Part shown: positions 34,110-43,626 of the stretch, piece by piece
Position numbering within the stretch: position 1 is the first letter of the stretch
Layout: each line of letters begins with the position of its first letter
Assembly: GCA_030789695.1 (NCBI GenBank)
Contig: JAULAV010003347.1
Span: 1 to 64,000, forward strand
DNA: 64,000 bases
Reading direction: 5' to 3'
Origin: Scilla litardierei
Lineage: Eukaryota > Streptophyta > Magnoliopsida > Asparagales > Asparagaceae
Notes under the pieces: generated by a model
Told to the model about the DNA's origin: nothing
The model's database searches: none
The model's input: the letters and a program-made list of their open reading frames with translations, nothing else
Made by a program: the position numbers and the translations under genes

Positions 34110-35510
34110 ATGGGCCAACCCCTTGTAACCGAACTACCGTGCTCGTCGTCAGCCGTAAGCCTAGGGGACACACCCTCGTTACTAAACAACATCCTTCGTC
34201 AGCCGTAAGCCGAAGGGCCAATCACTCACCGTTGAACGACCTTCGTCATCCACCGTAAGTCGAGGGGCCAACCCCACGCCACTGAACGAAATCCATCGTC
34301 AGCCGTAAGCTGAGGGGACATACCCTCGCCATTGAACTATATCCGTCGTTATCCATAAGCCGAAGGCCAACCACTCGCCACTGAACGACATCTGTTGTCA
34401 GCCGTAAGTCGAGGGGCCAACCCCTCGCCACTGAACGCCATTCGTCGTCAGCCATAAGCCGAGGGGGCAACCCCTCACCACTGAACGACATTCGTCATCA
34501 GCCGTAAGTCGAGGGGACACACCCTTGCCACTGAACGACATTCGTCGTTCAGCCGTAAGCCAAGGGACCAATCTCTTGCCACTGAACGACCTTTACCGTA
34601 AGCAGTACACCGAGGGGCCAACCCCTTGCCACTGAACAACATCCATCGTCAGCCGTGAGTCGAGGGGCCAACCCCTCGCCACTGAACTACATCTGTCGTC
34701 AACCGTGATTCGATAGGCCAACCCCTCGCCACTGAACTATATCCATTGTTAGCCGTAAGCCGAGGGGCCAACCCATCGCCACTGAACGACATCCGTCGTC
34801 AGCCGTGAGCTAAGGGGCCAATCCTTTACCACTGAACGACCTTCGTCGTCAGCCGTAAGCCGATGGAACATACCCTCGCCGCTGAACGGCCTTCCACATC
34901 AGCCGTAAGGTGAGGGACCAACCCCTCGACACTGAACAATCTTCGTCATCAGCCGTAAACTGAGGGGCCAACCTCTCGCCACTGAACGACATCCGTCGTC
35001 AGCAATAAGCTGAGGGGACACACCCTTGCCACTGAACGCAAGCCAAGGGGCCAACCCCTCGCCACTGAACGACATTCATCGTCAGTCGTAAGTTGAGGGG
35101 ACACACCCTTGCCACTGAACGACAACTCGACCAACCTTCGTCGTCAGCCGTAAGCCGATGGACCATCCCCTTGCCACTGAACGAAAATATTCATCGTCAG
35201 CCGTAAGTCGAAGGGACTAATCCCTCGTCACTGAACGACTCCAACTTTGTCGTCGGTCATAATTTAAAGGGGCCATCCCCTCGCAGCCAAATGACAGTTC
35301 TTGTCATCGGCCGTAAGCCGAATGTGCCACCCCATCGCAACCGAATGACATTCCTCCTTGTAGACCGTAAGTCGAAGGGACCTTCCCTTTATCACTGGAC
35401 GACACTGAACGACATTCACATCGTCGGTTGTAAGTCGAAAGGGCCATCCCCTCACAACCGAACGACATCTGTTGTCGACCGTAAGTCGAAGAGGCCACCT
35501 CACTGACTGA
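34110..35510. repeat. Tandem array of a roughly 50-base unit
   Basis: About 27 diverged copies of a unit built on GTCAGCCGTAAGCCGAGGGG and CCAACCCCTCGCCACTGAACG. Each unit can form a hairpin GAGGGG-CCAA-CCCCTC. Later units (35230 on) are longer and more diverged. It lies just upstream of a polypurine tract and LTR Z, the place where Tat-lineage elements are known to carry tandem repeats in the 3' untranslated region. Frames within it come from the repeat. Confidence 0.88.
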
Positions 35511-35581
35511 TCGACTCAAGTTTATTCTTCCTCTTTGATTAACACATCACCCGACTTCAATCTTAACAACGGTTGAACTCG

Positions 35582-35594
35582 GGCGATGGGGGCC
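35582..35594 (+). other. Polypurine tract before LTR Z
   Basis: GGCGATGGGGGCC directly precedes the TGTTAAATACATGG start of LTR Z. Confidence 0.6.
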
Positions 35595-35778
35595 ATTGTT
35601 AAATACATGGGTCAAGCCCATTAAGCAAGTGGATAGATTCTACCAGCCGAGTAAGACCCGCGGCCCACATTGCATGTGATGAATAAGTCAACCCTCGTCC
35701 CCACTTAAAGAGCCTTTAATTGTAGGCAGTTATCCTTCATCATTGGCCACTTAATTGGCCAATAAAGAGAAAATTAGA

Positions 35779-35794
35779 GGGGGGGGGGGGGGGG
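35779..35794 (+). repeat. Poly-G run of 16
   Basis: An uninterrupted G run preceded by AAATTAGA, in LTR Z. Confidence 0.9.
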
Positions 35795-35889
35795 TAGTTA
35801 ATCCCATGAATATGCATCAATGGCCTATATTTTTGGTGGCCATTATCTCCATGCGGCGGACTTAAATGACCACTAATTGAGCAATTAGT

Positions 35890-35890
<1 letters not shown>

Positions 35891-35935
<45 letters not shown>
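35891..35935 (+). repeat. Poly-G run of 45
   Basis: An uninterrupted run of 45 G preceded by GCAATTAGTC, similar to the context of the 16-G run about 110 bases upstream. The length is extreme for a plant genome and may reflect assembly or polymerase error. Confidence 0.9.
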
Positions 35936-35936
<1 letters not shown>

Positions 35937-36198
35937 TTACAAGCCATCATTAAGGACATAAATACTCCAGAGGCCAAAGAGAAAATGGGAGGCCAGATCT
36001 CAACCCAAGGCTAAGTACCATACACCAAGATGCTTTCATCTTTTTCTCTAATTTCCTCCCTTTGATCTTGCTCTATATGTTTCATCTATTAGAGACTAAC
36101 TTGAGCGTCGGAAGGGAATTGGTCGGGCCCCAACCCCGACCCCCTAACGATCTTCTCATATTGCAAGATTACGGAGAAACCGCGAAACTATATCAACA

Positions 36199-36973
36199 TC
36201 TATCCATCCGTGGAGTCCGATCCTATCTCACCTCTACATGGAGATTCTCGATCACGGGTGATGGATCCCACTTCAACCGCGGGCGAGGCTCCACCCGACG
36301 AAGGAGCCACTTCAGCTCAAATACCGTTATCGCCAATTTTGACTTTAAAAGTTTAAGTCTGAAACTTATCGTGACCATTAAATGTAGAACGTGTGGTCTA
36401 CACGGATGCATAAAAACTAAATCAACAAAAGAATTTGATAGACTTGTGGCCAAAACTCGCTTGACATGGGCCTTGCGAGTCGGACCAATATCCAACAAGA
36501 AGAGATTGAATTCGGACCTGGTCCAATGAATCCAAACATTGGAGTGAAATCTCTTATAATTCATTATCACTCTTTTACATCTAAGGTGGGCTTCACTAGG
36601 ATTATCATAACCTACATGCGTTGGCTAGGTCAAGTAGTCCCAGTCGTTGGCAGTCTAAAAGCATTTTCCACCTTTTGTTAATAATCATCCTCATGTACAC
36701 ACACACGCCCGCCCATTGTGTCCATGGTCCTTACTTTTGCATGGCAAGTCGGCCATCTCATTTTCTTCCCTTCACATTCTTCTTAACTCTCTAGAGGAGT
36801 ATGAAATCTATCAAATTTCTCATGCAAGATTGTCCTATGTGAAAAAGGGAAAAAAATTGGGATCTTTTATTTACACTACACTTTTTTTATAACAAAGAGT
36901 AGGGATGTAAATAAAAGCTCCCGAAAACAGGCCCCATCAAATAAGGGGGCTGGTTCTTCCCCTCTCATGCCAA
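36199..36973. other. Unassigned sequence
   Basis: The long frames at 36062-36570 run across the LTR end on both strands, lack any motif and are probably spurious. Near 36790-36840 there is a partial relative of the MITE at 36974. Confidence 0.4.
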
Positions 36974-37186
36974 ACATCCTGCATGAGACGTGTTATGTTA
37001 GGAAGAATTGTTATATGCATCTCAATTGAAGGATAGTAAGGTGACATTTTGCCAAAAATGAAAAGAAATTGGAGAAGAGAGGAAAAGATGTAATCCATAA
37101 TGTAATTTTTCTTTCCTTTTTGACAATATGTCACCACTCTTCACCTCAATTGAGGAGTACATGGTCCATCTCTCATGCTAGGATGT
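36974..37186 (+). mobile_element. MITE-like element, copy 1
   Basis: The inverted ends ACATCCTGCATGAG and CTCATGCTAGGATGT bound about 213 bases containing TTTTGCCAAAAATGAAAAGA. The interior resembles, in reverse, the element at about 41210-41365. No transposase, so non-autonomous. Target duplication not established. Confidence 0.5.
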
Positions 37187-37768
37187 GAATTCTGTAGACT
37201 AAAATGCGCATACATCTCGTCCAAATCAAATCAAATCAACTGGCTCCTCCGCGCCCACGGGTCATTGCATCCAACTCAACCCAAAGTCCATGCTTTAGTT
37301 TGACGGCGAGACGGTGACCAAGCCGAAAAAGGTCCAGTTTTGTCCAAAAATGGATGGAAGCGGTAAACGCGTCCATCTTTCTCAAATGTCGGTCCTCATT
37401 CACACTCACGATCACAGTGTGATGTGCACCTTGAGCTCGAAATCGTTTACAGAACGAAAACGGTAATGAAGGTTGTCAACCGTACGGGTACGAAGGGAGA
37501 AGTCCCAATAGTAGAACTTGCAATTCTGGGCTGAGTTGTTTTTGAACGATGTGGAGATATAGTAGATGGTATGCATGGACAGTGAAGATTGGTGTGCACA
37601 TAGAATCACCCCCAATCCACGGATTCCACACCTCCCCCCACAAGTCAACTCAACCAACTCCCAAACCCCTCCCAAACATCAACCCCAATCTCATCTCATC
37701 TTCACCCCAAGATCCCCCCAGATGGAGCTCTTTCAACAAACCACTCTCCCTCCTCTATTCACACAACA
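37187..37768 (+). other. 5' flank of the receptor kinase gene
   Basis: Presumed promoter and 5' untranslated region. No clear TATA box. It is C/T-rich just before the ATG (37600-37768), as is common in plant leaders. The small frame at 37412-37675 shows no motif. Confidence 0.4.
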
Positions 37769-40437
37769 ATGTATCCCCTCCTCTTTCTCCTCTCCATCAT
37801 CTCTATTCCCCTCCCTCTCTCCTCCTCAGCCGCGATCTCCTCCCAATTCCTCTACCCAAACGCCACCTTCAACCCCTTCCACTTCATCGACACCGCCGGC
37901 ACCTTCCTCTCCTCCCCCAACCTCACCTTCTCCGCCGGCTTCTCCAACCCCGGCCGCCAGCAAACCCACTACTACCTCGCCCTCATCCACGCCGCCTCTA
38001 ATTCTATCGTCTGGTCCGCCAACCCCGACGTCCCTGTACCCGCCTCCGCCACCCTCTCCCTCTCCTCCTCTGCCCTCTCCCTCTCCTTCCCCAACGGCAC
38101 CCTCGCCTGGTCCACCCCCAAACTCCCCTCCCCAATCCACTCCCTTCAGCTCCTCGATTCCGGCAATCTCCGCCTCCTCGATTCGTCGAATTCTTCTCTC
38201 TGGCAGTCCTTCGAACACCCTACCGACACTCTCCTCCCCGGCCAACGCCTCCCCGTTGGGTCGTCCCTCTCGAGCTCCGTATCGGCCTCCGACCTCTCCG
38301 ACAGCGGCTACCGCCTTTTTGTCACAGCAAACGACGTCGTCATGCGGTGGCGGGGCTTGCAGCAGTACTGGAGCCTCTCGTCGGATCCGAAATCGATCAG
38401 GGACTCTAACGCTCCGGCCGCTTACATGCAGATAAACGACACCGGGCTGTACCTGCTTGACGCCGGGAACATGGTCATCTTTCAAGTGGTTCTTCCGTTG
38501 CCGGACGGGCTTCGGGTCGGTAAATTGGATTACAACGGCCGGTTTCGCGTCGTCAGCTACGGCTCGAAGAACGACGAGGCTGATGACTTTTCCGCTCCGA
38601 GCGACGCTTGCGATCTTCCTTTATCTTGTGGGGCTGTCGGGTTGTGTCCTACCGGGGGGACTTGCGGCTGCCCGGATTCTTTCAAGCCGGTGAAGGACGG
38701 CGGTTGCTCGCCGGTCGATGGCTCGGCAATCGCCTCGCCGTCGACTTGCTATAAATCTTCACCACTTTCCTATCTGAGCCTAGGGAACGTGACTAGCTAT
38801 TTTGCAAACAGGTTTTCTTCGCCGATCAACGGCAACGATTTCTCCTCGTGCGAGGATGCTTGTTCGAAGAACTGCTCTTGTCTTGCTTTCTTTTACCGGA
38901 ATTCGTCGATGGCTTGCTATCTGGTTCATGACCAGCTCGGTTCTTTAGTAACAGGGCACCCTGATACCGCCACCGGCTACATTAAAACAATCAAGTCTCC
39001 TCCTCCTCCATCGCCGTCATCAGCGACATCATCGACCAACGTTGTGCCTATACTGCTTCCATTGATAGCTGCAGCTCTCCTCCTGGTTGTTCTTTTCTTC
39101 GTGGGCGTTCTATGGTGGAGGAAGAAGATCAAGGAGAGAGGGCTGCCGGTCAGGCCAAGATCGCCGTTGAAGGCCGTCAAGCTCGGCCACCGTAGTTCAT
39201 CTCGAGACGATGAGTTCAGTGACAGTGAGGAGATCTCGATTCCTGGCCTGCCGACTAGGTTCACTTACACCGAACTGGCTCTGGCCACCAATGATTTTGA
39301 GACTTTGATCGGGTCCGGTGGGTTCGGATCCGTTTACAAAGGCGAGCTCCCGGACAAGAGCCTCATTGCTGTCAAGAAGATCACCAACATTGGGATACAA
39401 GGGAGGAGGGAGTTCTGCACGGAGATCGCCGTCATTGGGAAGATTCACCATGTGAACTTGGTGAGGCTCAGGGGGTATTGCGCGCAGGGCTCGAACAGGT
39501 TGCTGGTGTACGAGTACATGAACCGGGGATCGCTGGACCGGCCCTTGTTCGGACTGGGTCCTGTGCTTGAATGGCAGGTATAATTCGTTATAAGAACCAG
39601 GCTTTTGATGGAGTCTTGAAGTCTATGCTCATCAAACTTCAAAAGATTTGCATTCTAACAAATGCTGTTGGAGTTACAATGAGATTGTGATTGTTATCGC
39701 AGGAGAGGTTAGAAATCGCCATTGGCGCAGCTCGAGGGCTTGCATATCTTCACTCTGGTTGTGATCACAAAATACTCCACTGTGATATCAAGCCAGAAAA
39801 CATTCTGCTTGCCGATCACGGACAGGTCAAGATTGCAGATTTTGGAATGGCCAAGCTCATGACCCCGGAGCAGTCCGGACTGTTTACCACGATGAGAGGC
39901 ACAAGGGGCTACTTGGCTCCCGAATGGTTGACAAACACCGCAATCTCGGACAAGACCGACGTGTACAGCTACGGGATGGTGTTGTTGGAGATCGTGAGAG
40001 GGAGGAAGAACCGTTTCAATCCCAGCGGCGCGAGCGAGTTCAGCGGGTCGAGCGGGTCGAGCGCAGAGTACTTTCCGATGGTGGCGGTGGAGAGGCACGT
40101 CGAGCAGAGGTGGCTGGAGCTGGCCGATCCAAGGATGCAAGGGAGAGTGAAGGAAGCAGAAGTGATGAGGGCCGTGAAGGTCGCGTTGTGTTGCTTGCAC
40201 GAGGAGCCGTGGATGAGGCCAGGCATGTCCACGGTGGTGGGGATGCTGGAGGGGACGATGGCGGTGTGGGAGCCGAAGGTGGAGGGGCTCAAGTTCTTGA
40301 GGTTGTACGGGGGAGCTCCCGGAGGGGAGACCGAGGTGGCGGTTGGCGGGGGGATGTACACCGGGTCGGAGTCCAGCAGTGCTGGCGCGTCGTTGCTGAC
40401 ATACATATCGTCGCAGGAGGTCTCAGGGCCGAGATAG
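37769..40437 (+). CDS. G-type lectin S-receptor-like Ser/Thr kinase (two exons)
   Basis: Exon 1 is 37769-39577 (603 codons). A 125-base phase-0 intron (39578-39702, GT..AG) follows, then exon 2 39703-40437, giving 847 aa. Order: signal peptide (about 1-21), mannose-binding-lectin-like domain (about 40-170, with LLDSGNLRLLD and LWQSFEHPTDTLLPGQ), Cys-rich EGF-like region (about 285-315), PAN-like domain (about 325-410), Pro/Ser stalk, membrane helix (424-450) and kinase. Kinase residues: GSGGFG 515-520, Lys536, HCD 629-631, DFG 649-651, APE 675-677. HCD instead of HRD makes it a non-RD kinase, a class often linked to immune receptors. It most resembles the SD3-1-like subgroup. The ligand is unknown. 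The gene is intact, GC-rich in third codon positions, and the only cellular gene here. Confidence 0.95.
39578..39702 (+). other. Intron of the receptor kinase gene
   Basis: GTATAATTCG ... TTGTTATCGCAG. It is AT-rich relative to the exons and lies between the codons for LEWQ and ERLEIA in the kinase domain, where the frame would otherwise stop at once. Confidence 0.92.
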
Positions 40438-41205
40438 CAGCGGACGGGTGTAAAGAAATTGTTCAACAGCATCAAGGGTTTCCTGTGTACAATTCGACAT
40501 TTTTTTTTGAGTTTGATACGTGCAATACTTAAGAAATTCTTGCCTGATGACCTTCTCGGTGAGAATCGGCGACCAAAATGAGTGTAGTCTGGGTGTTTGA
40601 AACTGGGTCATCGGGGAAGTTTGGTTGCCGGATGTATAAAATATATTTGTTAAATATTTTTATATGAATATGTACGAGGTGGTTTTTGATTTGAACCTGT
40701 CAAAATATGTAGATGGTTGGGTAGAGGATTGGCTTATAACTTTGTATTCGGTTGTCTGATAACCCTTGGTAGCGAACAAATCTTGGTGTTTTGATGTAGG
40801 AGAGGGATGAGAATTTTACTATGTTTTATTTTGATGGAACTTTTAAGATTTAATTTTATTTTGATTGCTTGGTCAACAAAGTGGCGCTCTGGCAGCCCAT
40901 CATAATAGTTCTCGTGAGTTTACTACATTGATTTAATGGCGTTGGTGGTGACCATGCGAAAAAAAAGTCTAATTTTGTCCAAAATCGGTTTGCAGTGGTG
41001 AGATGAGACGCGCAACTTGGGCCGGAAATTGCTTTCACAAAGCACACGACAACGGAAGTGTGTTAAATTACCACCGGTTTGTGGGTCAAAACATACACGC
41101 ATTCATACGCATTCGTCTGAAAACCGCCGCAAGAAGTCAAAAGACATGGGTCCTTATTGGTGAGTTGCCTTGATTACAAAGTTAATATCCATTCATTTTT
41201 TGACC
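40438..41205 (+). other. 3' flank of the kinase gene
   Basis: Presumed 3' untranslated region, then AT-rich intergenic DNA. A possible polyadenylation region lies near 40636-40670 (TATAAAATATATTTG). No other gene seen. Confidence 0.4.
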
Positions 41206-41209
41206 TTGG

Positions 41210-41365
41210 AGATGGACTATATACACCTCAGTTGAGGTGCAAGGAGTTGACACAAAGAAAAATCATTTCATATGTCACATCTTCACATTTCTTTTCATTT
41301 TTGGCAAATATCACCTCCATACATACACCACATTAAATGAGGTGTATGTAGCAATTCTCTTTTTT
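41210..41365 (-). mobile_element. MITE-like element, copy 2
   Basis: In reverse orientation it shares the TTTTGCCAAAAATGAAAAGAAAT core and ends resembling CACCTCA..TGAGGTG with copy 1. Ends are approximate. Confidence 0.5.
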
Positions 41366-41444
41366 TGAACTTGTCAATCCTTAAGCTGGTGATTGTATTT
41401 ATGAAGTCAATGTTGGGATGTGACAGGATGAGCTTAGCAATGTG

Positions 41445-41632
41445 TTATGCTATGTACACCCTCCAAGAAGAAGGGCGTGTATGTACTATTATTTTGCCAA
41501 AAAAATAAGAAATTTGTCACATCAATTGTCTCCCCACACACTCTTTCTTCTAATTTTGTTTCCATTTTTGACAATGAACAGTGCATTCACCCTATCTTTA
41601 GAGGGTGCATATAGCACAACCCTTAGCAATAT
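41445..41632 (+). mobile_element. MITE-like element, copy 3
   Basis: Inverted arms TGCTATGTACACCCTC and GAGGGTGCATATAGCA flank a TTTTGCCAAAAAAATAAGAAATTT core related to copies 1 and 2. Non-coding. Confidence 0.5.
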
Positions 41633-41639
41633 GAGATGG

Positions 41640-42716
41640 GAATGAAATCTCACTCATGTTCCCTATATTGTTTGGTACCCAACTTTAATACTAATAATCA
41701 TGATAAATCTCGGTTATTCCCAACATGTATCGCCCATTGTATCATGTGTATCAGATTTCGAGCATGGCGATAACATTCTTTTGCCATACCAATAATCATA
41801 TAACTTGCATAGTATACAAGACAGAACATGGGGTTCAAATCACCAAAAAATGAAATTCTATTTTATTTCATATTGCGTTTTGAAAATCTCATGTAACCAT
41901 CAAAATTAATGTTTGAAAAATCGAATGACACATGGCAACCAGTTTATGAGCTTGTAGATGATGAAGAGGTTTTATATGCTTGAGCCTCCCACCGTCTACA
42001 ATACCTGTGATTTTAATTTAGTATCATTTTACAGATCATCACAGTATAATATATCATGTTGCAAAACTATCCATGCCTTCTCTGATGTCACCTTTGAAAA
42101 ACGATACACTCGTGACATTAGCAAATACATTATATAATGTAATTGTGAGCGGCAAGAGGCATTTCAAAACTATGATTTCCGCATTCTTAGCACAATCATG
42201 GCTCGATGAATTATTTTTGCATTTGATAAAGACTGTAATGGCTTTCGTGGGCGGATGAGACATCAGCTTATAATATCATAATCCCATGCCTAGAGAGACC
42301 CGTAAAATTAGGCAACAATTAAGGATCCCAAAAGACTATAGTTAGCGGTGATAAGTGTATTATTGGTATGAAGGATTGAAATTTGCTGTCCCCTGTAGGT
42401 GTAGAATCCTAAAAGACCAATGGAATTATGACTTGTCACTATGGATCATTTATTGGTGCTATAAACTCTTAATTACTTGTAAATATTTAATCCAAGTTGC
42501 GTAGGTTCATGCTACAAATTAAATTGAAGATCTAGAGCCATACCTGTTGGTCTTTGTGCCCGGCTTCATTGATCTCTCCAGAAATCGATCCATGGGCTCA
42601 TTTATTCATCAAAATCCATCCAGAAATTCACAAATGCATACATCCTTGTTATACTTACAAGGTTTTTTTTCTCCAGTAAACGCAAAAAATAAAATAAAAA
42701 AATAAAATATATACTA
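41640..42716. other. AT-rich intergenic DNA
   Basis: I see no gene, repeat or regulatory structure here that I can support. Confidence 0.5.
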
Positions 42717-42725
42717 ATGTTTAGG

Positions 42726-43030
42726 GAGTGTTGTTATTCGCATCACAGAAATTTATGAATACACCCCACTACTTGATTCACCACACATATATTTTTAACA
42801 TCAGATGATCGGATTTGGAGATCCGAATGGCTTTAATACAATACAAATGTAAATCAGAACACAATACATATTTTATTATACTGTTCGGCTTTGCAATTCC
42901 GAACGGAAGAATAAAAGTATTGGAGCCATTCGGATCTCCAAATCCGAACATCTGATGTTAAACATATATGTGTGGTGAATCAAGTAGTGTTGTGTATGCA
43001 TAAATTTCTGTGGTGCGAATAACAACACTC
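42726..43030. mobile_element. Mutator-like MITE with long inverted arms
   Basis: A 305-base foldback. Arms of about 105 bases (GAGTGTTGTTATTCGCA ... TGCGAATAACAACACTC) are nearly identical in inverted orientation around a roughly 95-base centre. Flanks ATGTTTAGG (42717-42725) and TTGTTTAGG (43031-43039) form a 9-base target duplication with one mismatch, as expected for Mutator-type elements. No coding capacity. Confidence 0.82.
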
Positions 43031-43139
43031 TTGTTTAGGCTTCCAATGTACATTCGATTTGTCAAAGAGTATATTTAAAAAGAGCGTGGCTTTAGTGCTT
43101 TGTAGTAAAGCACGAAAGTAATGTTTTGTCGCGTAATTT

Positions 43140-43626
43140 CACTACTACAAAAGGGACCTTTAACAGCGCTTAAATGAGATCTTTGATAGCGCTTCTGCGT
43201 GCTGTCTATCTCGCCACTGCTAAAGGGGGGCTGGTTTTAATAGCGCTTTACAAGCGCTGTCAAAGGTCCAATAGACAGCGCTTTTTAGTATAAGCGATGT
43301 TAAAGGTCCACCATAGACAGTGCTTGTACTAAAGAAGTGCTATCTATTGGAACCTTTAACAGCTTGTTAAGTACAAGCGCTGTTAAATGTCTCAATAGAC
43401 ATCACTTCTTTAGTTTAAGTACTGTTAAAGGTCCACCATAGACAGCGCTTGTACTAAAGAAGCGCTGTCTATTGGAACCTTTAACATCGCTTGTTTATAC
43501 AAGCGCTGTTTATGGTAGACCTTTAACAGCGCTTGTACTAAAGAAGCGCGGTCTATTGGAACCTTTAACAGCGCTTGTTTGTACAAGCGCTGTCTATGTT
43601 GGACCTTTAACAGCGCTGTCTATGGT
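43140..43626 (+). mobile_element. CACTA transposon terminus with subterminal repeats
   Basis: It starts CACTACTACAAAAGGGACC, a typical CACTA terminus. Many direct and inverted copies of ACCTTTAACAGCGCT and AAGAAGCGCTGTCTATTGG follow, as in the transposase-binding subterminal region. It is interrupted at 43626 by Ty3 element G2, so the rest of the transposon would lie beyond the window. Confidence 0.75.

Larger units (their letters stand above)
35597..36198 (+). mobile_element. Probable 3' LTR Z of a Ty3 (Tat-like) element
   Basis: It is bounded by TGTTAAATACATGG and CTATATCAACA, 602 bases, with a TATA box near 35956 (CATAAATACTCC) and the phrase AACTTGAGCGTCGGAAGGG that I associate with Ty3 LTR ends. 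Flanks (GCCAT and TCTAT) do not match, as expected for one LTR of a larger element rather than a solo LTR. The interior and 5' LTR are missing or unrecognised. It contains two poly-G runs. Confidence 0.6.

Noticed and set aside
34110..35510. Regularly spaced repeats considered as a CRISPR array
   Set aside because: Units are contiguous and diverged with no unique spacers, in a plant genome beside an LTR polypurine tract.
36062..36570. Overlapping 155- and 115-codon frames on opposite strands
   Set aside because: They span the end of LTR Z, have no recognisable motif and overlap each other.
37566..38485. Long frames on both strands overlapping the kinase 5' exon (289 and 219 codons)
   Set aside because: Pro/Ser-rich and Gly/Glu-rich shadows of GC-rich exon 1 in other frames.
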